Source: Turnera subulata (taxonomy: Eukaryota; Streptophyta; Magnoliopsida; Malpighiales; Passifloraceae). From it: a stretch of 64,000 nt of DNA. Positions within the stretch are counted from its first letter, which is position 1. Every line of letters starts with the position of its first letter. The stretch covers positions 92,530-156,529 of the forward strand of contig JAKUCV010001470.1 of the NCBI GenBank assembly GCA_028386065.3, written 5' to 3'. Positions 55,985 through 64,000 of the stretch are shown here, in pieces. The notes below the pieces were generated by a model that saw only the letters and a program-made list of their open reading frames with translations, was not told the origin of the DNA and did no database searches. The position numbers were made by a program, and so were the translations under genes.

Positions 55985-56105
55985 CTAACATACTTGAAGA
56001 CCAGTCTTACGAGATGTCTCCCTACAAAAGTTCAAATGATGAAGACGAAGACGGTGATATTCCAAATAGTAAATTTATTCCTGCATGGGCCAAGTCTATG
56101 GCTAA
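55985..56105 (+). pseudogene. INCENP IN-box-like exon fragment
   Basis: The plus frame ends with DQSYEMSPYKSSNDEDEDGD then IPNSKFIPAWAKSMA. Acidic stretch followed by IPxxKFIPxWA matches the IN-box of plant INCENP (WYRD), which binds and activates Aurora kinase. The upstream part of the frame (55723-55985) is low-complexity and not INCENP-like, and later exons are lacking, so it is a fragment. Confidence 0.5.
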
Positions 56106-56620
56106 AAATTTTCAAGAAAGAAAACTTTTTTTTTTATAACTTGCTGAACATTGCTGTAACGCATCAACATATTTTCCCTATTTTTGTCATTTTGCTCTTT
56201 GATTGAGCATGGTTGATCTGACGATCTAAAGATTCTTCAGCATCTTGCTGTATAAAACATTCACCAGTTTTTGACTTGCTTTCTGTATTAACTATGGGGT
56301 GGCGATGGCTGTTTCTTCCCAGCAAGGAATTGTATGCTGTCTGGTACACTAATCTTTGATTCCTTTTTTCTTTGTGATTTTCAGGTTGGCTCATACGGAT
56401 TTACCCCATTGACTTGCATTTTTAAAAATAGCTTGAGGATTGTTAAGTTGATGTTCTATCCTCAACTCAACCTGGGGAGCGTAATTCATTTGGTTTCAAG
56501 TAATGGTATATTTTAGCTAATAAACAAAAAGCAATGATACGAAAATGGTGTAAAGCGCATTACATTATGTCACCATAGTGCAGATGATAAATGGCATATA
56601 ACAATTACTAAAAAAAGTGC

Positions 56621-56808
56621 ATTCTTGATGTAGTCTGTAAGTCCCACCAGAGAAACTCTTCTGCAAAAATTCTTGATGTAGTCTCTAAGTCCCACCAGAG
56701 AAACTCTTTTGCAAAAATTCTTGATGTAGTCTCTAAGTCCCACCAGAGAAACTCTTCTGCAAAAATTCTTGATGTAGACTCTAAGTCCTACCAAAGAAAC
56801 CTTCATTT
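56621..56808. repeat. 48-bp tandem repeat, four units
   Basis: Units start attcttgatg at 56621, 56669, 56717 and 56765. 48 bp is 16 codons, so the minus strand keeps a repeating frame (RVSLVGLRDYIKNFC) through all units. Likely chance in-phase length; no protein family recognised. Confidence 0.9.
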
Positions 56809-57021
56809 GCTTCTAAAATGGATCATTGTTGCTTTGGATAGAATTTTCCTTTGCATTCATACTCAATGGCCCAGTACCACTGAGTCCCTAATAGTCAATC
56901 AAATCAGTATATTATTAATCAACAAATATATAAAATACATATTAATGTATTCCACTAGTCTCCTACTAATATATTCCACTAGTTGTGGAGTCACCACCAT
57001 AAAATTCCTCAATTATTTCAA

Positions 57022-59479
57022 GGCCGTTTGGTTCGTGGGATTACCTGGGATGGGATTGAGCCTGGGATGAATCCCAGGGTGGGATGAGATTGAGTCTGGG
57101 ATCAATCCCAGAGCATCTTGTTTGGTTGTTGGGATTGGGTTTGGGCCTGAGATGGGATTACAATATAAAATTGTGTTTGATTTGTGGGTTTGAGATTAGA
57201 TTTGATGACAATATGACCAATTTGTCCCTGAGTTTGAACTTGGTGTTTGGTGGTTAGTTTTGAGTTTGGGTGAGTTTAGGATGAATTTAGGATTATAATT
57301 TGACTTTTCCATTTAATTTTTTTTATACAATTAAAATTTTTCACATATATTATTATTTGAAACCAAAACCCATTAAATTGTTATTGAATATGTAATTTTT
57401 TCTCAGGTGATATTTTCTAGAACCAAGACCTTAATTCATAAAAAAATTTTACTCTTTCCCCATTTATTATTTTTACAAAATAAAACATAATTTGATGGAA
57501 ATGAGTGTGAAAAAAAATTGCATTAATTTAGATGGGGTACATAATTTTTTTTACATGTATTATGTTATGAAACACAATCCAAATTGCATAAAAATAAGCA
57601 TCCATTACACATTAAAAATAAAACCACAATGTCATCAACCAAGCATCCATTACCTATTGTTTTCATAACATCCAAACCTATAATTCTTTTCATTTCGCCA
57701 TGAAAATAAACAGTGTCATGGCAAACATGCCAATAACCACACCAATTAGAAGCATGTTTATGTCCCAGAGTCGTGAACCCCTGCTTGGCATGTGATGTGT
57801 CCTTCATTGCGACGGCGGCACCCATTTGGTATGTGCCACGATTACTTGACTCGGCAACATCGTCCATGATTGCATCTTGAAAGTTCTCGCGAACCCATCG
57901 GGGAAGCTAATCAAACCAAAAACTGATGCGGACTGGGGAAGCTAATCTGACAGCAACCATGCAAAAAAAAAAAAGAAAAGAAAAAGGGCTGAAAGAAATC
58001 TGGAGAAACAAATCTAATTTTGAAGGAAAGGGGAAAATGTCACATTGTTCACAAGCTGGCATTAATGGAGGAAGCTAATCTGATTTAGAAACTCAGTCCA
58101 TAAATATGACAAAACAGAACATCAATCACCAAGTCTAATAGGATCTGAAACCAATGTTTTCACCAAATTGTACCAACTTTACAAAAGATGAGCAATAATT
58201 CAAGCATCCATACAGAGCTCTCATATATTGAGCTTCCTCACTCATCTCATCAAAGACATGATTTGCACTGTAGAATAATAGTCCGTAATTTTGAATTCAA
58301 GTGCTATACATGAGCTAGAAGATTTCAATTCCTTTTGGTTTCACACGCATGAAAGTAACATTCCAATCTTAATCTTCAAACAAAAAAAGAATTAAAAACT
58401 TGGCTGATTGATTAGTTATGAAAACTCAGGAATGCATGAATTCAATATCATCCAGCCAAGACACCCGAAACAGAAACATAAAAATTGGTAACTTCTTCTA
58501 AAATATCACTACAGCACCCAAGCTCTCATTTCCAATTCAGGCATACAAACGTTCATTACAACACAAACACAAAAAACATACTCATTCACACCAGCAACAA
58601 GCAAACAACAACCCAAATGCCCCAGAAACAATAACTCCAACAACAAAAGAAGAAAAGCAGAAAATGAAAAATAAAGGTAACTACTCGCAACAGAAAAGCA
58701 GTATATGAAGAAAAAAGAAACAAAGCTAACAAGCAACAACACAGATTTCTCCATCTAGAATAAACCCAGAAACACACAAAAAGTTACTTACCGTTGTGTG
58801 AGTAAGCTCTCTTCCCGTCGAACTCAACTAGAATGCACCTACAAGCACCAAACCAAAGTTTAATTAGGGTATACTCAAAGAAAAAGAAAAAAGAAGGGAT
58901 AATACGATTGCAACGTGTATTAAAACCGAATTGAAATTTTAATTTCAAAAATTTGGAACTAGGGTTTATGGGTTCATAATTGGGGAGTTTTGATTTTGTG
59001 CCAAAAAGATGACGGTTGCTTCCCTCAAACCCAGAGAGGAAGAGGAAGAAGAAGAAGAAGAAAGAACTAAGTTTTATGGGTTTACTACATCACTGGGTGG
59101 ATTCGGTCGATTGAACAGAGAGGAAGAGGAAGAAGGAGGAGAGGGGAGAGAGCGAAAACGAACCTGGATGAGAGGAGAGAGAAGATTGGAGCTCCACTGA
59201 TTCAACGAAAAAGAGGTACTTATATGGGCGGGGGTATTTTGGTATTACTGGAAATTGAGCAGGGACACGCCCGTCCGAGAAATTCAATCCCTATCCCGGA
59301 CTTTCTATCCAGGGCCTGGAGGATGAGATTGAAAAGCGGGATTGAAGCCTTCTATCCCGGGTTCGTGGGATTCAATCCCGCCCCAATCCCGATCCCGTCC
59401 TATTTTTTTCTCCTACCAAACGGTGAGATCGGGTTCAATCCCTATCCCGCGCTCCCAAACCCAGAAACCAAACGGGCAC
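57022..59479. mobile_element. DNA transposon with GGCCGTTTGGTT ends
   Basis: Left end ggccgtttggttcgtgggatt and right end ccaaacgggcac (complement GTGCCCGTTTGGTT) are inverted copies, followed inward by many gggatt/aatccc words in subterminal positions. This resembles plant PIF/Harbinger or hAT MITE-like ends. The target duplication was not resolved. The 2.4-kb interior has no transposase but includes an exon-like stretch (58840-58790, minus). Confidence 0.55.
58785..58845 (-). other. Exon-like stretch inside the transposon
   Basis: Minus strand: acceptor gcttgtag, then a frame reading CILVEFDGKRAYSHN, then donor gtaagt. Too short to identify; may be a captured host exon. Confidence 0.3.
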
Positions 59480-60525
59480 TAAATGTTGTTGAATCCCATC
59501 GGTGGCTTCCTGTTGTTTTTTGAATGGAAAACCCATCAATGGCCCAAATTAAGGCCACTTGGCACGGCCAAATCGGTGAGGATTTTTAGATTTCTGAATT
59601 AATAATCCGAGAAATGTTGTCAAAAAATGCAGCTACTTAATTAGTAATTTAGTATTAGGATGTGGATGGATTTCTTTGTACACTGAACGAGTAAGAGGCT
59701 TGGAATGCAAAGTTCATGTGAACCAAACATGTCATCCAACTGCCAGGACAAAATGTACAGAAAACCTTATATTACAAATATTGTAAAAATAAAATTATAT
59801 TACATATGGTAATGGGGATAATTTCTTTTTGTGGTTATGATAAACTTGTAGCACTTATAGCAAGAAGTTGTTTCGTGTAATTTGACACGTGCCATCTCAA
59901 ATTTGCATGCAGGAGTTTTAGATATTATAAATCATCAACTTGGAGTGTTTGATAATAAGAGATTTGATTTCGACAAAAAAAAAAAAGATAATAAGAGATT
60001 TGATATTGTATTTATACTTCACACAAAAGTAGAAAGAAGAGTTTTAAGTAACTACAAATTAAAGATAACTCATTTGATTGTACGAAATCGAATCATGCAT
60101 AACATTAGCATTAGCATCCTGTTGTATAAAAGTTAGACCTATAGGTGCAAGGGAGCTTTATTTAACAACATTAATCACCCTACTGACCAAATCTACAAAA
60201 TCAGTGTTTCGTGAAACATTCTCTGAAAGCCATTCTAGCTAGGACTGCTTGAGCATGTGTTTCAACTGTTAGTAGGTTGAAATCCCAAATTCCTAGCAAA
60301 TATCGAATCCTGCAAAACTAAAACTGCCTCCATATTTTGATACAATTGCTTTCATCAGCCAGCAAAACAAAACCTGCTATCCAATCCAAGACCCATTTGC
60401 ATCTCTACATACTCCCCCTATATACATAAGCACTGGACACAGATGCCATTGCCACATTTACTTTCCTCATACAACAACCCATTCTTGGCCTCTGCCAATG
60501 AATTGGAGATAGGATTGGCGTGCGA
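59480..60525. other. Unassigned AT-rich region
   Basis: No exon, RNA or element end supported. The frame at 59882-60136 is short and without domain. Confidence 0.35.
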
Positions 60526-60720
60526 CTACTTAATTAGTAACACGTATGCACAGGAAAAGCCTCCTTGAACGTATCCATTGTAAACAAAATATATTGTCCG
60601 AACAGTACTGTCTGCCATACTTTCTTCTTCACCATCGAATACTAAAGAATTCCGCCAACCCCATAAGAAATATGGTGGTTGACCAATGACAACTGATAAG
60701 GCTTTATGCACTAGAAATTG
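60526..60720 (-). other. Unidentified minus-strand open frame
   Basis: 61 codons: MHKALSVVIGQPPYFLWGW, then SLVFDGEEESMADSTVRTIYF. It reads like protein rather than random AT-rich translation and may be an exon remnant. I do not recognise it, and no splice partners were found. Confidence 0.3.
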
Positions 60721-61384
60721 CTTCCCAAAAAATAAAATTGTTTCACAGTCTAATTAATGAAGGTACTAATTAATGAGCTAGTGATTGAAAGGATATTGAT
60801 TTGACTCATCAGTTGAACCACGTTGCACCTTAAATGCCCTCATTAACATCCAAATGAACTAAATTATAATCAATAAAAACTCTTTCCATGAAATCATGGC
60901 TCACTAACACCCGTGGCATTCATATAAAAAAGAAAAAACACATGTGGCAATCATGCCTGCCTCGGATACACAATTAGTAGTACACTTTTTAACACTAGGG
61001 GTTAAACGATTAATACAAAAAGAAACTTCCAGGTACGCAAGTATTAGTACAAAGTAAATACTTGGGAACTAAAAACCTTCAAACACCATTGTATTTCATG
61101 ATTGTCTTGTCTTTGTCTTGACATCTTTTAAGTATATTACATGCCGATTTTGATCATTGATTTTTCTTTGCATCGACAAAACAACTTATATACTGATATC
61201 CCTCTTGTCTAGGCCTAGATAGTCAGGAAACAAGCTAATTTTTTGGCACTTGTTACCATGTAATTCTAGTCCTCCTTGCGGAACAAGAACTAGTTCTATC
61301 TTCTCACAACTTTTTTAATGAAGAACGATTTTGGTAGTAGCTACAAGCTAGGGCTTTAACAATCAACATAATTGGGGCAACTGT

Positions 61385-61690
61385 ACCACAAACCCGTAAG
61401 TTATTGGGGCAAGAACCCAAACGATCGGCTCAAATACATATTATAAGTACAAACCACCCAAGTGTTTCATCGTTTCCTAACATAATTATGCCCTTAATTT
61501 TTCTTTTATATGGCCTTCAGAGGATGAGAAATTTGAACACCAGGAATCAATTTGCTAGCGGTGGGTGGATGTTAAACCTTCAGATATGCATGTTGTATTC
61601 TCTTGTGTGCAGGTATGTGAAGGTCAATATGGATTCAGGTGCTATTGTCTGGCCATTAGTTAACGGTTTGCCAAGCCTTTTAACCACAAT
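61385..61690. repeat. Fragments of Y 3' region and of block A
   Basis: 61385-61555 matches the region downstream of and including the start of the last exon of Y2/Y3 (cccaaacgatcggctcaaa, gtgtttcatcg, ggccttcagaggatgagaaatttgaacacca). 61600-61685 matches 7560-7640 of block A (gtgtgcaggt, gaggtcaatatgga, tctggccatta). Two host pieces joined, a sign of local rearrangement. Confidence 0.65.
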
Positions 61691-61699
61691 AAGAAAAAA

Positions 61700-62200
61700 C
61701 TCTTTTGATGTTGTAAGATTAATTTCTCTCTAACTGTTACCTACATTATAAAAATGAGTTAAGAAAAATTGAATTTCTGAAGGAAAACATATATTTTCTG
61801 AATAAAGTAAATTAGGACACCTACTTGATGTCCTAGCAGCGGAAGTAGAAAATCTTGGAGTCCAGGTCTTGATTTACCGGTCGTGTAGGGTTGTCACAGT
61901 GTGTCAGATCAACCCCATAGTTTCCACGGCCTAAACCTCTCTTCTAAAGCTGTATGTTAGGTGTGTGTGGGTGTAACCTAGCCACCCTTGTATATGCTAT
62001 TCTTAGCACTTATGCCAAAAAATAATACGAATATATAGGAGGTATATTAGGATTATATATGAGCACCCAACTTATGGGTGGACCCAGTAGGCCTCACCAC
62101 CTCTAGTGGGCCCCACAACCTATATAACCCAACAATTTCTATAGGCTCAAACTCAACTAGTCTATGTTGACTTTAGCAATTGCCTATTTAGAAAAATTTG
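61700..62200. other. Unassigned sequence
   Basis: Contains gtgggccccac and ggtggacccagtaggcctcacc, as seen in some plant LTRs, but no termini or duplications could be paired. Confidence 0.3.
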
Positions 62201-62329
62201 AAACGAAAATTTTATACACAAGCAGAACTTCTCTTCATAATGGTGGCCAATGTTCTGTCGATGATGGCTAAAGAGTGCAAGATGACGTGGTAAGCTAAAA
62301 GGTTACAATATCAGAGGGTTGCAGAACCA

Positions 62330-62410
62330 GAGGTTCTCATGTGCATTTTGAATGACTTTTGTTCAGCTTCGGGGCAGCTCTTCAACTTGGAAAAAATCCT
62401 CTGTTACTTC
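62330..62410 (+). pseudogene. LINE reverse transcriptase fragment
   Basis: A plus-strand frame reads ILNDFCSASGQLFNLEKILC, matching the plant L1 segment after the FADD motif (L-x-x-FC-x-ASGQ-x-N-x-x-KS). Only this short part is recognisable. Confidence 0.45.
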
Positions 62411-62718
62411 TGGTCGTAATGAGCCAATTAGTGAAAGGGGGAACAGGGAGAGGCAGCTAGTAAACCTCCGGAGGGTCTTGTTTGATGATAAGATACACCA
62501 AACTGACAAATCAATCCCTTAAAAAAGAGATTGCTCTCCCAACACACCGAAACCCAACGGCACTAACTATCCAAACATAAAGCCTTCCTTGAAACATTAC
62601 AAACAAAAGCATAACACCAAACATAAATTCCAAATCAGTCTCGCCCCTGTCATATTATAAGTGCATACCACCGAAGTGTTTCATCGTTCACTAACATAAT
62701 TATGCCCTTAATTTGCTT

Positions 62719-63536
62719 TTATGTGGCCTTCAGAGGATGAGAAATTTGAACACCAGAATCTTGTGTATCACACAGCGGGCAAGTTGTGCCTGCGAAAATC
62801 AAATGAATAATAAATAACATCAAGTCAGATGTTTGCAATTGTTAATTACTTGAGGACAATCAAATACATGCAAATATGTTGATTAATTTATATACAAAAA
62901 AAGTCTAACCATTCACGTATATTCAAAACAAAATGTTCAGTACTGAAAGCCCAACAGTTCATAATTAATAACTAAACAAGTAATTTGGTCCAACACTTTC
63001 CTCTCTTCAATCTTCATCAAAACTAATTACCTTTTAACCCAGATCCTAGAAGAAAAAACAGAACTTGAAATATAGGCATTGCAAGGGTTTATGTATTTAT
63101 ATATCAACATGTATATTATTTTTCGACAAAAACATATATATATATATATATATGTTATTATTCATAATGTAGTATAATTAATGCGCATCACTAATTTTCA
63201 GCTTCCGGCCAAAAAGAAAAAGAATCACTAACTTTCAGGAAAAGAAACTATTCAAAATTTATTATTAATTGTTGAGACACAAGGATTCAGCTACGAAACC
63301 ATGTACAACTTGTAAGAAGACAAAAGGTTAACTTAACATTACCAGATTCATGGTCTTCCAACTTTTAGCAATCCACGGTCTCGGTCTCATGATTTGGAGC
63401 TTCATCTCCTTGTTGGGAAGCATAAAAGTGGACATGATGCCACTTATCAGATTCTGGATCAAGACTATTTTCCATGATATTGTTACCTTTTACATCCATG
63501 TCCTCCACGTCCTCCACTATTATGAAATTACACCCC
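62719..63536 (-). pseudogene. DUF3615-like pseudogene, copy Y3
   Basis: Last exon 62789-62719 (TTCPLCDTQ, ISHPLK, stop) and exon 4 at about 63536-63343. In exon 4 the part between the NF-A block and V-E-C is deleted relative to Y2 (about 45 bases, removing the LFYGAVKY block), so the frame and the domain are broken. Flanking intron sequence matches Y2 closely, so this is a recent duplicate of Y2. Confidence 0.65.
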
Positions 63537-63544
63537 TAAAATTT

Positions 63545-63800
63545 TTAAATAATGGGTTTTTGGGTTTTTTGGGCCCCTATGTTTAGCGGTTTTGCCAATT
63601 TGGTACCCCGATATTTTTTTGGTCGGGTAGGTACCCTGAGATTGCATGGGCAGGCCAAATGTAGACCCCTAGTCAGGCACTTGCTGACGTGGAGGCTGCC
63701 CGGATTTTTTGTGCATGTTACTGTAGCAAAACGACGTCGTTTTAAGTGAGAAAACGTCACCGTTTCATGCCACGTCGGATACAGGTGGTTTAGTGGGACC
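63545..63800. mobile_element. End of an unidentified TE, probably MULE-like
   Basis: gggcccctatgtttagcggttttg, then tttggtaccccgat, ctgacgtggaggc, and a palindromic aaaacgacgtcgtttt (63727-63742). Word composition resembles the terminal region of plant MULE- or CACTA-like elements. The other end lies outside the window, so it cannot be confirmed. Confidence 0.35.
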
Positions 63801-64000
63801 CACTTAGCTTAATCCCCAAATTCTGCCCAAGCCGAACCGGAACCGCCCACCCGGATGACTCAAAACCCAAATATAATTTATTATTTTTAATTATAACAAA
63901 TGATTCATAAAACATAATGTATTATTTTATATTTAACAAAAAAAATCACAATATTTTTTTTATATATGTAGTGATACACAAAAAAAGGAAAGAAAAAAGA
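63801..64000. other. Window end, AT-rich
   Basis: Nothing recognised; may be the interior of the element that starts near 63545. Confidence 0.3.

Noticed and set aside
56570..56806. 78-codon repeat protein on the minus strand
   Set aside because: Result of a 48-bp tandem repeat whose length happens to be a multiple of three; no start context or homologue.
61850..62180. LTR of another element
   Set aside because: Composition is suggestive but no paired ends or target duplication were found.

Overview
The window is nuclear DNA of a flowering plant, most likely a eudicot. Evidence: spliced genes with GT/AG introns, a cysteine-rich receptor-like kinase (CRK) ectodomain, plant-type snRNA/7SL promoters (USE plus TATA), ELIP- and dymeclin-like exons, and a dense nest of plant LTR retrotransposons, MULE, hAT, LINE and SINE insertions. 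Most of the 64 kb is transposable element. No intact ordinary protein-coding gene is certain, and the genic sequence is mainly fragments of small, locally duplicated families.

Layout. 1-7 kb: end of an LTR, a minus-strand gene of an unrecognised family (X1) with a SINE in it, a 450-bp foldback MITE, and a minus-strand gene with a DUF3615-like domain (Y1). 7-11.7 kb: duplicated host block A, broken by a 5'-truncated L1 LINE. 11.7-21.2 kb: a Tekay-type chromovirus (minus strand, no gag, pol broken in four places, one N gap in the left LTR) inserted in gene X2. 21.7-26.1 kb: a degenerate Copia element. 26.6-29.6 kb: block A continues, broken by a 1.65-kb hAT element; a 7SL-like Pol III locus and an ELIP exon remnant follow. 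29.8-32.3 kb: a dymeclin pseudogene with a solo LTR inside one exon. 32.6-42.1 kb: a MULE with 10-bp target duplications, holding captured-looking sequence and a nested 8.3-kb non-coding LTR element (LARD). 42.1-45.7 kb: host block B, the copy of block A without most of those insertions, with X3, a second 7SL-like locus and a second ELIP remnant. 45.7-47.7 kb: an assembly-type duplication across a single N, then Y2, a five-exon DUF3615-like gene with one frameshift. 48.4-49.5 kb: CRK ectodomain and membrane exons without kinase. 49.8-54.5 kb: a Copia element, fairly recent, in the CRK intron. 55.9-59.5 kb: an INCENP IN-box-like exon fragment, a 48-bp tandem repeat and a PIF/Harbinger- or hAT-like DNA element. 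59.5-64 kb: sparse sequence, a LINE fragment, Y3 and one end of another element.

The common theme is local duplication followed by nested insertion. Block B gives near-empty-site versions of several insertion sites in block A, so element ends and target duplications can be read directly. The best candidate for something new is a set of three diverged Pol III-type units (USE, then TATA 26 nt later, then a hairpin RNA). One of them ends in T6 after about 73 nt, starts like a 7SL RNA relative, and lies inside the duplicated blocks. Functional claims here are inference from sequence; no search or expression data were used.
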